Part shown: in pieces, positions 18,388 to 27,060 of the stretch
How the letters are laid out: every line of letters starts with the position of its first letter
How positions within the stretch are numbered: the stretch's first letter is position 1
NCBI RefSeq assembly: GCF_010448835.1
Contig: NZ_CP048409.1
Location: 2,860,001-2,924,000 of the forward strand
DNA length: 64,000 nt
From: Draconibacterium halophilum
Lineage (GTDB): Bacteria > Bacteroidota > Bacteroidia > Bacteroidales > Prolixibacteraceae
Direction of reading: 5' to 3'
The notes under the pieces: generated by a model
What the model was told of the DNA's origin: nothing
Databases searched by the model: none
Seen by the model: the letters and a program-made list of their open reading frames with translations, nothing else
Position numbers and translations under genes: made by a program

Positions 18388-19455
18388 ATGCGATTATCGA
18401 TTACACTACTATTTCTATTTATGACCAATCTGCTTTCTGCTCAAAATTCAAAACTTACGTTCGATCAAAAGAAAGTTGAATACCTGTATCATTTTGCCTA
18501 CGAATGTATCGACCAGGAATATCCAAATAAAACCGGGCATGTGTTGGGTGATGACAGTTATCTGGAACCGCCACGTGTTATGCATCCTGCATTTTATGGG
18601 TGCTTCGACTGGCATTCTTCGGTGCACGGACATTGGACTTTGGTAAAGATTCTGACTGAATTTCCGGATTTTGAACACCGCGATGAGATTATAAAAAAAC
18701 TAAAGAATAATATTACTGCTGAAAATATCCTGAAGGAAGTTGCCTATTTCGACGATGAACACAACAATACCTACGAACGGACTTATGGCTGGGCCTGGTT
18801 GCTAAAACTCGATGAAGCTTTGCGCGAATGGGATGATCCGGTAGCACTGGAATTGCAGGCGAACCTCTCGCCGCTGGTTAATCTGCTGTCGGGTAAATTT
18901 GGAGAATTCCTTGACAAGTTGATTTACCCCATTAGAATTGGCGAACACAGTAATATTGCTTTCGGAATGTCGTTTGCTTACGATTGGGCAAAAAAATACA
19001 ATACTGCACTGGCAACTAAAATTGAAAGAAAAGCAAGAGAATATTACAGTTCTGATTGTGATTGCCCGCTAACCTGGGAGCCGGGTGGATTTGATTTTCT
19101 TTCGCCATGCTTACAGGAAGCATCGATCATGTTAAAAATACTACCTCAAAAAGAATTTAAACAGTGGCTTAAAACATTTCTGCCAAAGTTTGAAAAACAC
19201 CCTGATAAATTCCTTGAAATTGCTAAAGTAACCGACCGAAGTGATGGTAAACTCGCTCACCTTGACGGCTTAAACTTTAGCCGTGCCTGGTGTTTGTTCG
19301 AAATGGGCTACGCCTTAAATAACCAAAAATTGGTAGATTTTGCAGATACCCATTTTAACTACAGTTTCGAAAAAATGGATTCCGGAGAATACGCCGGAGC
19401 GCATTGGCTGGCATCTTTTGCAACTTACGCATTAGAAAAAAGCCACAATAAATAG
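18388..19455 (+). CDS. DUF2891 family secreted protein
   Basis: 355 aa with a cleavable signal peptide (MRLSITLLFLFMTNLLSAQ). The mature part is mainly helical and has the family signatures HPAFYGCFDWHSSVHGHWTL, TYGWAWLLKLDEALREW and SPCLQEASIMLKIL, with many conserved His/Trp/Glu typical of an alpha/alpha-barrel enzyme. DUF2891 has no defined substrate. No operon partner; the ribosomal operon terminator lies downstream on the other strand. Confidence 0.85.
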   Translation: MRLSITLLFLFMTNLLSAQNSKLTFDQKKVEYLYHFAYECIDQEYPNKTGHVLGDDSYLEPPRVMHPAFYGCFDWHSSVHGHWTLVKILTEFPDFEHRDEIIKKLKNNITAENILKEVAYFDDEHNNTYERTYGWAWLLKLDEALREWDDPVALELQANLSPLVNLLSGKFGEFLDKLIYPIRIGEHSNIAFGMSFAYDWAKKYNTALATKIERKAREYYSSDCDCPLTWEPGGFDFLSPCLQEASIMLKILPQKEFKQWLKTFLPKFEKHPDKFLEIAKVTDRSDGKLAHLDGLNFSRAWCLFEMGYALNNQKLVDFADTHFNYSFEKMDSGEYAGAHWLASFATYALEKSHNK

Positions 19456-19542
19456 TTGTTTCTTATAAATCTGATTAAAATTATTCGATAAGATTGAGGT
19501 GACAAGTAATTTTAGGCAAGACATTTCGAACCCAAAAAAGTC

Positions 19543-19574
19543 ATAAAAAAAGCCCCGACGGTACCGTCGGGGCT
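19543..19574 (-). terminator. Terminator of the thrS-infC-rpmI-rplT operon
   Basis: A perfect 24-bp palindrome (AGCCCCGACGGT / ACCGTCGGGGCT) is followed, on the minus strand, by a run of six T. It lies 31 bp after the rplT stop. Confidence 0.9.
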
Positions 19575-19604
19575 TCAATGTATTTCACCTAAATAATAAA
19601 GTCT

Positions 19605-19949
19605 TTATTTTACTTTTTCAACGATTGCTTTGAACGCCTCAGGTTGGTTCATGGCCAAATCGGCAAGTACTTTCCTGTTAATTTCAATGTCGTTCTTTTT
19701 TAACAATCCCATGAATTGTGAATACGACATTCCTTCCAATCGCGTGGCAGCATTAATACGCTGAATCCACAATGCACGGAATGTTCTCTTTTTTACTTTT
19801 CTATCGCGGTACGCAAACTGTTGACCTTTTTCCCAGGTATTTTTTGCAACCGTCCAAACGTTACTACGCGAACCGAAATAACCTCTAGTTTTTTTCAGTA
19901 ATTTTTTTCTTCGGGCGCGTGATGCTACATGATTTACACTTCTTGGCAT
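19605..19949 (-). CDS. rplT: 50S ribosomal protein L20
   Basis: 114 aa, very basic. It starts MPRSVNHVASRARRKKLLKK and contains YFGSRSNVWTVAKNT, YRDRKVKKRTFRALWIQRINAA and YSQFMGLLKKNDIEINRKVL, matching L20 throughout and with the normal length. L20 binds 23S rRNA early in 50S assembly. Last gene of the operon, 130 bp after rpmI; that spacer may hold regulatory structure. Confidence 0.98.
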   Translation of the reverse strand: MPRSVNHVASRARRKKLLKKTRGYFGSRSNVWTVAKNTWEKGQQFAYRDRKVKKRTFRALWIQRINAATRLEGMSYSQFMGLLKKNDIEINRKVLADLAMNQPEAFKAIVEKVK

Positions 19950-20060
19950 ACTTTTTACTTTTTTGATAATCGGCGCCTCCCAATTTTATCGGGAATACTT
20001 TAAAGCACAATTATCTGGTTTTAACTCTTTTACCTCTCTCAATTAAAAGGTTTATTAAAG

Positions 20061-20080
20061 ATCAATCAAAAATGATTGAT
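20061..20080 (-). other. Small hairpin at the rpmI stop
   Basis: A perfect 8-bp inverted repeat (ATCAATCA / TGATTGAT) with a 4-nt loop directly follows and overlaps the rpmI stop. There is no T-run, so it is not a classical terminator; it may stabilise or process the mRNA between rpmI and rplT. Confidence 0.4.
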
Positions 20081-20277
20081 TACTTCATGCACAACAAAAG
20101 TTTTACGTTGCTTTCATTTGTCTTATCGATAGTTGTCCAATAAGTCAAATTACGCTTACGCTTTTTACTTTTTTTAGTCAAAATATGACTTTTGTAGGCG
20201 TGCTTCCTTTTAATTTTACCACTTCCGGTTATTCTAAAACGCTTTTTAGCACCGGAATTCGTTTTCATTTTTGGCAT
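20080..20277 (-). CDS. rpmI: 50S ribosomal protein L35
   Basis: 65 aa, MPKMKTNSGAKKRFRITGSG followed by KIKRKHAYKSHILTKKSKKRKRNL, a full-length match to L35. It lies between infC and rplT as in most bacteria. Confidence 0.97.
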   Translation of the reverse strand: MPKMKTNSGAKKRFRITGSGKIKRKHAYKSHILTKKSKKRKRNLTYWTTIDKTNESNVKLLLCMK

Positions 20278-20354
20278 AATTCCTACTAATTAAAATGTTA
20301 TCAAAGAACTTTATTATATATGGTTTAACCCCAAAAACAAGTCTCGTGCGAAAC

Positions 20355-20921
20355 TTATTTCTTTTTAGGTGAAATAAACATTGTCATTCTCTTTCCTTCC
20401 AGTTTTGGCATTTGCTCAACGGTTCCCCATTCTTCAAGTTCTGTTGCCAATCTCAGCAATAGAATTTCGCCCTGGTCTTTAAATAAGATCGACCGTCCTT
20501 TAAAGAATACAAACGCTTTCACTTTTGCTCCGTCCTGAAGGAATTTTTCAGCATGTCTTAGTTTAAACTGAAAATCGTGCTCATCAGTTTGCGGACCAAA
20601 ACGTATTTCTTTTACCACAACCTTTGTGGTTTTTGCTTTCATCTCCTTTTGTTTCTTTTTCTGCTGATAAAGAAACTTCGAGTAATCAATAATTTTACAA
20701 ACCGGTGGATCAGCTTTTGGTGAAATTTCTACTAAATCCAATTCCAATCCGTCGGCAATTTTTAATGCGTCTCGTAATGGATAAACTCCTGGATTTTCAA
20801 TATTCTCTCCCACTAAACGAATTTGTGGCACCCTGATCTTGTGGTTAATCCGGTGTTGCGGTTCCTGCTCTCTTCGTGGCTGGAATTTTCTTCTCGGACC
20901 TCTTCTTTTAATAGCTATAAT
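20355..20921 (-). CDS. infC: Translation initiation factor IF-3, AUU start
   Basis: The in-frame ATG/GTG starts are too late: the GTG at 20831 would begin at VPQIRLVGEN and cut the conserved N-terminus. Reading upstream in frame, an ATT codon at 20921-20919 is preceded by AAGGAGG (20933-20927) with a 5-nt spacer. The product is then 188 aa (I/M-IAIKRRGPRRKF...HRINHKIRVPQIRL), with IF3-N (RLVGENIENPGVYPLRDAL) and IF3-C (KEIRFGPQTDEHDFQFKLRHA). AUU starts are established for infC in E. coli, where IF-3 discriminates against its own start codon. The start is 15 bp after the thrS stop. Confidence 0.93.
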   Translation of the reverse strand: MIAIKRRGPRRKFQPRREQEPQHRINHKIRVPQIRLVGENIENPGVYPLRDALKIADGLELDLVEISPKADPPVCKIIDYSKFLYQQKKKQKEMKAKTTKVVVKEIRFGPQTDEHDFQFKLRHAEKFLQDGAKVKAFVFFKGRSILFKDQGEILLLRLATELEEWGTVEQMPKLEGKRMTMFISPKKK

Positions 20922-20926
20922 GCGTT

Positions 20927-20933
20927 CCTCCTT
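20927..20933 (-). promoter_or_regulatory. Shine-Dalgarno of infC deciding the AUU start
   Basis: AAGGAGG on the minus strand, 5 nt before the ATT codon. A strong Shine-Dalgarno is rare in Bacteroidota, so its position argues firmly for the non-canonical start. Confidence 0.85.
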
Positions 20934-20936
20934 AAG

Positions 20937-22931
20937 TTAGTTATACAATCCTGATAATTGATCTCTTACTTCTTTATTAATAAATTCTGCGAACTCCTCC
21001 ATTGTCATTATTCCTTTGTCGCCTTCGCCTTGTCGGCGCACAGCAACGGAATCCGACTCTGCTTCTTTTTCTCCTACAATCAACAGATAAGGAATTCGTT
21101 TTAATTCGTTGTCTCGTATCTTCCTACCAATCTTTTCGTTACGATCATCAACAACGGTGCGAATATCGGAAATATTTAGAAATTCTGAAACTTTTTTAGC
21201 ATAATCGTTATACTTTTCACTGATAGGTAATACTACCACTTGCTCTGGTGTTAGCCACAGCGGGAACTTACCTGCTGTGTGCTCAATTAACACAGCCACA
21301 AAACGTTCCATCGATCCGAAAGGTGCGCGGTGGATCATTACCGGGCGATGACGGTTATCATCGGCACCAATATATTCCAGTTCGAAACGTTCCGGAAGGT
21401 TATAATCAACCTGAATAGTTCCTAACTGCCAGCTTCGCCCCAATGCATCTTTAATCATAAAATCGAGTTTTGGGCCGTAAAATGCAGCTTCTCCCAATTC
21501 GGTAACCGTATTCAATCCTTTTTCTTCGCAAGCTTCAATAATTGCCTCTTCTGCTTTGTCCCAGTTTTCGGGCGACCCGATGTACTTTTCGGGTTTTTCG
21601 GGATCGCGCAACGAAATTTGCGCTGTATAATTTTCAAAGTTTAATGCTTTGAAAATGATAAATATAATATCGATTACTTTCTTAAACTCATCTTTCAATT
21701 GATCCGGACGACAGAAAATATGTGCATCGTCCTGCGTAAAACTGCGTACACGAGTTAAACCGTGCAACTCGCCACTTTGTTCATAACGGTAAACAGTACC
21801 AAACTCGGCCATACGCACCGGAAGGTCTTTGTACGAACGGGGCCATGCTTTGTAAATTTCGCAGTGGTGCGGGCAGTTCATCGGCTTCAGTAAGTACTCC
21901 TCTCCTTCTGCCGGTGTACTTATCGGCTGAAAAGAATCTTGTCCGTATTTTTGGTAGTGACCTGACGTTTTGTATAACTTTACATCGCCAATATGCGGTG
22001 TCATCACCTGGTCGTAACCATATTTCTTTTGCACTTTTTTCAGGAAATTCTCCAGTTGCTCCCGCAATTGTGCACCTTTTGGCAACCACAGAGGAAGTCC
22101 TTGTCCTACAGATTCTGAGAACATAAACAATTGCATTTCCTTACCAATTTTTCGGTGGTCGCGTTTTTTTGCTTCCTCCAGCATTTCCAGGTATTCCGTA
22201 AGCATTTTTGCTTTTGGAAAAGTAACACCGTAAACACGGGTAAGCATTTTATTTTTTTCGTCGCCACGCCAATATGCACCTGCAATAGCCGTTAATTTAA
22301 TAGCTTTAATATAACTGGTATTTGGCAAGTGTGGCCCGCGGCACAAATCGGTAAAATTCCCCTGGTTGTACAAAGTTATAGTTCCGTCTTCCAATTCACT
22401 AATCAACTCCTGTTTCAGCTCATCGTTTTTGTTAGTGAACATGTCCAAAGCATCTTCTTTCGAAATTTCGGAGCGCACAATATTATTTTTCTGACGCGCC
22501 AATTCAAGCATTTTTTGCTCGATTTTTTGCAAGTCTTTTTCAGAAAGAACTTTTCCGTCAGGTAGATCGATATCGTAATAAAATCCTGTTTCAACAGTTG
22601 GACCAATACCAAATTTAGTACCCGGGTAAAAAACTTCAATAGCTTCAGCCATTAGGTGCGCTGAAGAGTGCCAAAAAGTTTCTTTACCTTCTCTGTCGTC
22701 CCACGTGTGCAGTTTGATGCTGGCATTGCGATCAATTTTCCGCGACAAATCCCAAACATCGCCATCAACCGAAATCGACAGCACATCTTTTGCCAGGCGG
22801 TTCGAGATCGATTTGGCAATCTCTAAACCACTAACAGGCTCTGCAAACTCGCGTACACTGTTGTCAGGAAGTGTAATTTTTATCATTTTACTGTTACTAT
22901 TTTTTGTTTCAATATTGCTATTGAAATCCAT
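20937..22931 (-). CDS. thrS: Threonine--tRNA ligase
   Basis: 664 aa from the ATG at 22931; the conserved start of the TGS domain (MIKITLPDNSVREF) begins at an internal ATG at 22886, which would give 649 aa and is equally likely. Domains are TGS (about 15-75), the editing domain (HSSAHLMAEAIEVFYPGTKFGIG), the class II catalytic core with the zinc-binding Cys and His (LKPMNCPHHCEIY) and RFELEYIGADDNRHRPVMIHRA, and the C-terminal anticodon-binding domain (VVVLPISEKYNDYAKKV). It charges tRNA-Thr. It is the first gene of the thrS-infC-rpmI-rplT operon. Confidence 0.97.
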   Translation of the reverse strand: MDFNSNIETKNSNSKMIKITLPDNSVREFAEPVSGLEIAKSISNRLAKDVLSISVDGDVWDLSRKIDRNASIKLHTWDDREGKETFWHSSAHLMAEAIEVFYPGTKFGIGPTVETGFYYDIDLPDGKVLSEKDLQKIEQKMLELARQKNNIVRSEISKEDALDMFTNKNDELKQELISELEDGTITLYNQGNFTDLCRGPHLPNTSYIKAIKLTAIAGAYWRGDEKNKMLTRVYGVTFPKAKMLTEYLEMLEEAKKRDHRKIGKEMQLFMFSESVGQGLPLWLPKGAQLREQLENFLKKVQKKYGYDQVMTPHIGDVKLYKTSGHYQKYGQDSFQPISTPAEGEEYLLKPMNCPHHCEIYKAWPRSYKDLPVRMAEFGTVYRYEQSGELHGLTRVRSFTQDDAHIFCRPDQLKDEFKKVIDIIFIIFKALNFENYTAQISLRDPEKPEKYIGSPENWDKAEEAIIEACEEKGLNTVTELGEAAFYGPKLDFMIKDALGRSWQLGTIQVDYNLPERFELEYIGADDNRHRPVMIHRAPFGSMERFVAVLIEHTAGKFPLWLTPEQVVVLPISEKYNDYAKKVSEFLNISDIRTVVDDRNEKIGRKIRDNELKRIPYLLIVGEKEAESDSVAVRRQGEGDKGIMTMEEFAEFINKEVRDQLSGLYN

Positions 22932-23312
22932 CTGTTATTCCAATTGTTGTAAATCAAATACAGTCAGAAGTTTTCGTAATAAAAATCTTCTTATCCAAAC
23001 CTAAATTACTTTTGCGCGGCAAAGATAATCAATCAATCCATACAATAAAGCATAGTGGACTTGCATATTGGGCAATTGTAACGTTTTTTCAACACTGCAG
23101 TGTTAAATCCCTACTTCATAAAAACCACAAACAACTTCCACCAGAATATGAAGCGCGTCCAGTACTTTCATATTGAAATATATTTATCATTTTATTGTTT
23201 AAATTAATACCAAATAGCCACATTAGATTGCATATTAATTCTTTTATCGACATTTTATTGATTTCTTTGTGACAGACAGCAATACTATCAAAAGATTATA
23301 ACTTTTAAAAAT
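22932..23312. other. Divergent intergenic region, thrS / chorismate mutase
   Basis: About 380 bp with no gene. It holds the thrS -7 element at 23020-23027. I see no T-box-like or operator-like structure, and no clear promoter for the rightward chorismate mutase gene beyond an imperfect TTTCTTTG near 23265. Confidence 0.5.
23020..23027 (-). promoter_or_regulatory. -7 element of the thrS operon
   Basis: TATCTTTG on the minus strand matches TAnnTTTG. It would start the transcript near 23014, about 80-130 nt before the thrS start codon. No good -33 box at 19-21 bp. Confidence 0.45.
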
Positions 23313-23615
23313 ATGGAGTTCAAAGATCCGGATAACTGTCAGTCTCTTGAGGAAATACGACAGGAGATTGATAAAATTGATGAGCACATAATTTTGCTTT
23401 TTGCCGAAAGACACAAATATGTTGAAGCAATTGTTCGTTTTAAAAACGACAAAAATGCAATTATTGCACAGGAACGAAAAGATGCAGTAATTCAACTACG
23501 CCGAAAGTGGGCAGAATCGAAGGGATTAAATGCCGACGTTTTTGAGCAGATTTACACCCTTTTGGTTGAAAGCAACATTAATCATGAAATGGAATTATTA
23601 AAGGAAAAAAAATAA
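23313..23615 (+). CDS. Chorismate mutase (AroQ class)
   Basis: 100 aa, all-helical CM_2 fold: LEEIRQEIDKIDEHIILLFAERHKYVEAIVRFK followed by the RKDAVIQLRRKWAESKGL loop and a final helix. The Arg and Lys positions that bind chorismate carboxylates in AroQ enzymes are kept. It converts chorismate to prephenate. The protein is the stand-alone monofunctional form. It ends 3 bp before an aldolase-family gene, so the two are almost certainly translated together; no other aromatic pathway gene is nearby. Confidence 0.88.
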   Translation: MEFKDPDNCQSLEEIRQEIDKIDEHIILLFAERHKYVEAIVRFKNDKNAIIAQERKDAVIQLRRKWAESKGLNADVFEQIYTLLVESNINHEMELLKEKK

Positions 23616-23618
23616 GTA

Positions 23619-24569
23619 ATGTATAAAGCAGACATAAAAGTAATGGATTGTACAGTTCGCGACGGGGGACTGATGAACAAGTGGCAGTTTAGCGACGATT
23701 TTGTGCGTGGTGTTTATAAGGGTTGCGTTGAGGCAGGTGTAGATTACATGGAAATTGGTTACAAAAGTAGCGAATCGGCTTTTTCGAGAGATGAAGTTGG
23801 ACCATGGAAATTTTGCGATGATAAAGACTTACGTCGTGTTGTTGGCGATAACGATACGAGTTTAAAACTCTCGGCAATGGCCGACATTGGTCGCATTGAT
23901 CCGGCTGACATTCCTCCTGCAAACGAAAGTCTGATTGACATGATGCGCGTTGCCTGTTACTGCCATCAGGTAGATAAAGCCATTTGGCTCGCAGAGCACT
24001 GCATGGACAAAGGTTATGAGGTTACTATAAACCTAATGGCCGTTTCGAAAGTGAATGAAGCCGACCTGGATGAAGCGTTGGCCGACTTGGCAAAATCGCG
24101 CGTACCAATAATTTATGTGGTGGACAGTTTTGGCAGTTTGTATTGCGAAAGCATTGAGAAGCTGGTAAAAAAATATGCAGCAGCAATGCCCGGTAAAGAG
24201 TTGGGTATTCATGCGCACAACAATATGCAGTTAGCGATGTCAAACACAGTAACATCGCTGATCAATGGCGTTACTATGCTTGATGCCACTTTATTAGGAA
24301 TGGGACGCGGTGCCGGCAACTGCCCCATTGAGATTCTCATCGCATTTCTTAAAAACCCGAAATACAGGTTGTTACCGCTACTTGACGCGATTCAGACACA
24401 TGTAAAACCATGGCAGCAAAAAATCGATTGGGGTTACCATATTCCATATCTGATTACCGGAGCCATGAACGAACATCCACGCAGTGCCATGAAATGGATG
24501 GATTCGGAGCAAAAAGACGACTTTGTTTCGTTTATGAAAGAAATGCATGACTACGAATTGTTAGAATAG
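23619..24569 (+). CDS. DRE-TIM metallolyase family aldolase (HMGL-like)
   Basis: 316 aa TIM-barrel. The N-terminal VMDCTVRDGG holds the metal-binding Asp and the Arg-Asp pair of the DRE-TIM family (with RDGG replacing the RDG-x variants). The late GIHAHNNMQLAMSN segment has the His-x-His metal ligands. Relatives include 4-hydroxy-2-oxovalerate aldolase, HMG-CoA lyase and isopropylmalate synthase. The sequence fits the 'aldolase catalytic domain-containing' group, which lacks the C-terminal allosteric domain; the substrate is unknown. It is paired with chorismate mutase (3-bp spacer), followed by a strong terminator. Confidence 0.82.
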   Translation: MYKADIKVMDCTVRDGGLMNKWQFSDDFVRGVYKGCVEAGVDYMEIGYKSSESAFSRDEVGPWKFCDDKDLRRVVGDNDTSLKLSAMADIGRIDPADIPPANESLIDMMRVACYCHQVDKAIWLAEHCMDKGYEVTINLMAVSKVNEADLDEALADLAKSRVPIIYVVDSFGSLYCESIEKLVKKYAAAMPGKELGIHAHNNMQLAMSNTVTSLINGVTMLDATLLGMGRGAGNCPIEILIAFLKNPKYRLLPLLDAIQTHVKPWQQKIDWGYHIPYLITGAMNEHPRSAMKWMDSEQKDDFVSFMKEMHDYELLE

Positions 24570-24592
24570 ATTTAAATATTTGGATTAAAGCG

Positions 24593-24641
24593 AAAAAGGA
24601 TGCGCTTGTTATTGACCAGTAACAAGTCTGCATCCTTTTTT
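24593..24641 (+). terminator. Terminator after the chorismate mutase/aldolase pair
   Basis: Long stem AAAAAGGATGC-CTTGTTA / AGTAACAAG-GCATCCTTTTT with a T-run, 24 bp after the aldolase stop. Confidence 0.8.
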
Positions 24642-24755
24642 TATTGATGTTGTTACGTACCACTTCTACTTCTCAAAACATCTCTTCGCATTAGCTGAAA
24701 ACTACCACTCCATTATTTCAAATTTCTGCCAAATTCATTATTATTAGCCTGGAGA

Positions 24756-24787
24756 TTGAACATTGGACTAACATTTTTCTATTTTTG
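24756..24787 (+). promoter_or_regulatory. Promoter of the S9 peptidase gene
   Basis: TTG (24756-24758), 21 bp, TATTTTTG (24780-24787). It overlaps an upstream in-frame TTG codon at 24785, which supports the ATG at 24812 as the true start. Confidence 0.6.
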
Positions 24788-24811
24788 TTCACCATACAAA
24801 ACACAAAAATA

Positions 24812-27016
24812 ATGAAGAAACTGCTTATTTTATCGGTCATATTTTTGACTTTTTTTACGCTACAAGCGCAACAGCCACAAAAAATTTCGTTAGAAGACAT
24901 TTTTCAAAAAGGCACTTTTCGGGCAAAGTCGGTTTATGGCTTGCGTTCGATGAACGATGGCATCCATTACACTACCCTGGAAGAACAATCAAAAATTGTA
25001 AAATACAGTTACAAAACCGGCGATGAAATTGAAGTCCTTTTTGACATTACCAAAATAGACGATGCACCAATTTCAGCTTTTTCCGCTTACAAATTCAGCG
25101 ATGACGAAACCAAAATATTACTTACAACCGAGCGCAAATCAATTTATCGTCGTTCTTACACTGCAGAGTTTTATGTATGGAATTCAGTTACCGAAGAACT
25201 ATCACAACTCTCGGATAAAGGAGCACAGCAATTGGCAACATTTTCTCCCGATGGAAATTACATTGCTTATGTGCGCGACAATAATATTTTCATCAAGAAT
25301 TTAAAGTTTGGAAGCACACACCAGGCAACAACTGATGGTAAATATAACGAGATAATAAATGGTGCTCCCGACTGGGTTTACGAAGAAGAATTTGGCTACA
25401 ACAAAGCATTTTGGTGGTCGCCCGACAGTAAATTCCTTGCCTACGTTCGTTTTGATGAAAGAGAAGTACGTGAGTTTTCCATGCCTATGTACGCAGGTGC
25501 AGCACCAACACGCAGCGCTAATAAATTATATCCCGGAGAATACACGTTTAAATACCCAAAAGCCGGTGAAACCAACTCAATGGTAGAAGTTTACTCATAT
25601 GAGGTAAAAACTAAGATTGCAATTAAAGTTGATATTGGTGAAGAAACGGATATTTACATACCGCGGTTAAAATGGACGCCCGACGACAACGAACTTGTTG
25701 TGATGCGCCTGAATCGTCATCAAAACCAAATTGATATTCTATACGCCAATCCCTTCACCGGCGACACACGTAATTTTCTGACAGAAAAAAACGACCGTTA
25801 CATTGCTGAAGATTTCCTTGATGCATTCACTTATCTTGCCGATGGTAGTTTTGTAGTACAAAGCGAACGCGATGGTTGGTCGCATTTGTATTTATACGAT
25901 AAACAAGGTTTTGAAATCACACAGCTTACCGAAGGTGAGTTTGATGTAACAGATTTTTATGGTTATGATGAAGATAAGGAACTTTATTATTACCAGGCTG
26001 CAGCCGAATCTCCTTTGCGTCGAGAGGTTTATTACATTAGTGAGGACAAAGAGGAAAAAGGAAAACTATCGACTCTTGAAGGTACAAACAGAGCTGTTTT
26101 TAGCACTAATTTTAAATACTTTATAAATTACTATAGTAGTGCTAAAGTGCCCAACTTCATTACTTTGCACGAAAATAAAAAAGGCGAGCAAATCCGCTTT
26201 CTGCAAAAAAATACGGTATTAAAAAACACAATCAAGAATATGAATATTCCTCAAAAGGAATTTTTCACTTTCACAAGTTCTGAAGGCGTTGAGCTGAATG
26301 GCTGGATGATAAAACCCAACGATTTTGATGCATCGAAAAAATACCCGGTTTTTATGACACAGTACAGTGGCCCCAATTCGCAAAGTGTTACCGACTCATG
26401 GGGAGGCGTTAGCTGGAACGAATACCTGGCACAAGAAGGGTTTCTTGTGGTTTGTGTCGATCCGCGCGGAACCGCTGCTCGTGGCGAAGATTTCAGAAAA
26501 GTTACTTATATGCAGCTAGGAAAATACGAATCGGACGACCAGGTGGAAGCAGCAAAGTACCTTACTACCCTGCCCTATGTAGATGCTGAAAACATCTCGA
26601 TTTTTGGGTGGAGCTATGGTGGTTTTATGACACTGTTAACACTTGAAAAAGGTGGCGATCTGTTTAAAGCCGGAATTGCCGTTGCTCCGGTAACCAGCTG
26701 GCGCTTTTACGATACGGTGTACACCGAGCGTTACATGCGTAAACCAGAGGAAAACCCTGAAGGTTATGACGAGAATTCTCCACTTTCGCATGCTGGCGAT
26801 ATAAAAGGAAATTTATTGATAATACACGGAACTGCAGACGATAATGTGCATGCACAAAACACTTACGAGATGTCAGAAAAAATGGTGCAGGCCGGTGTAC
26901 CGTTCGATATGGCCATGTATACCAACCGAAACCATGGAATAAGAGGTGGCAATACAAGCATGCACCTCTACAACAAAATGGTGAATTTTCTGAAAGATAA
27001 TTTGATGGAGAAGTAA
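24812..27016 (+). CDS. S9 family peptidase, dipeptidyl-peptidase IV type
   Basis: 734 aa from the ATG at 24812, which opens a signal peptide (MKKLLILSVIFLTFFTLQAQ). Residues about 40-480 form the DPP-IV beta-propeller (DPPIV_N), including DWVYEEEFGYNKAFWWSPDS, where the Glu pair binds the substrate N-terminus. The C-terminal alpha/beta hydrolase has the nucleophile Ser601 in GWSYGG, Asp in HGTADDNVH and His in NRNHGIRGG. DPP-IV removes X-Pro or X-Ala dipeptides from peptides in the periplasm. It is monocistronic, with its own promoter and terminator. Confidence 0.95.
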   Translation: MKKLLILSVIFLTFFTLQAQQPQKISLEDIFQKGTFRAKSVYGLRSMNDGIHYTTLEEQSKIVKYSYKTGDEIEVLFDITKIDDAPISAFSAYKFSDDETKILLTTERKSIYRRSYTAEFYVWNSVTEELSQLSDKGAQQLATFSPDGNYIAYVRDNNIFIKNLKFGSTHQATTDGKYNEIINGAPDWVYEEEFGYNKAFWWSPDSKFLAYVRFDEREVREFSMPMYAGAAPTRSANKLYPGEYTFKYPKAGETNSMVEVYSYEVKTKIAIKVDIGEETDIYIPRLKWTPDDNELVVMRLNRHQNQIDILYANPFTGDTRNFLTEKNDRYIAEDFLDAFTYLADGSFVVQSERDGWSHLYLYDKQGFEITQLTEGEFDVTDFYGYDEDKELYYYQAAAESPLRREVYYISEDKEEKGKLSTLEGTNRAVFSTNFKYFINYYSSAKVPNFITLHENKKGEQIRFLQKNTVLKNTIKNMNIPQKEFFTFTSSEGVELNGWMIKPNDFDASKKYPVFMTQYSGPNSQSVTDSWGGVSWNEYLAQEGFLVVCVDPRGTAARGEDFRKVTYMQLGKYESDDQVEAAKYLTTLPYVDAENISIFGWSYGGFMTLLTLEKGGDLFKAGIAVAPVTSWRFYDTVYTERYMRKPEENPEGYDENSPLSHAGDIKGNLLIIHGTADDNVHAQNTYEMSEKMVQAGVPFDMAMYTNRNHGIRGGNTSMHLYNKMVNFLKDNLMEK

Positions 27017-27021
27017 ACAGC

Positions 27022-27060
27022 AAAAAACGGGCTGCTAAATGATTTAGCAGCCCGTTTTTT
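27022..27060. terminator. Bidirectional terminator, S9 peptidase (+) / TPR lipoprotein (-)
   Basis: AAAAAACGGGCTGCTAAAT paired with ATTTAGCAGCCCGTTTTTT; it overlaps the stop codon of the minus-strand lipoprotein gene. Confidence 0.85.

Noticed and set aside
19950..20079. A known L20 leader or Bacteroidales-1-type RNA around rplT
   Set aside because: I cannot match a defined consensus from memory; only the small hairpin after rpmI is supported.
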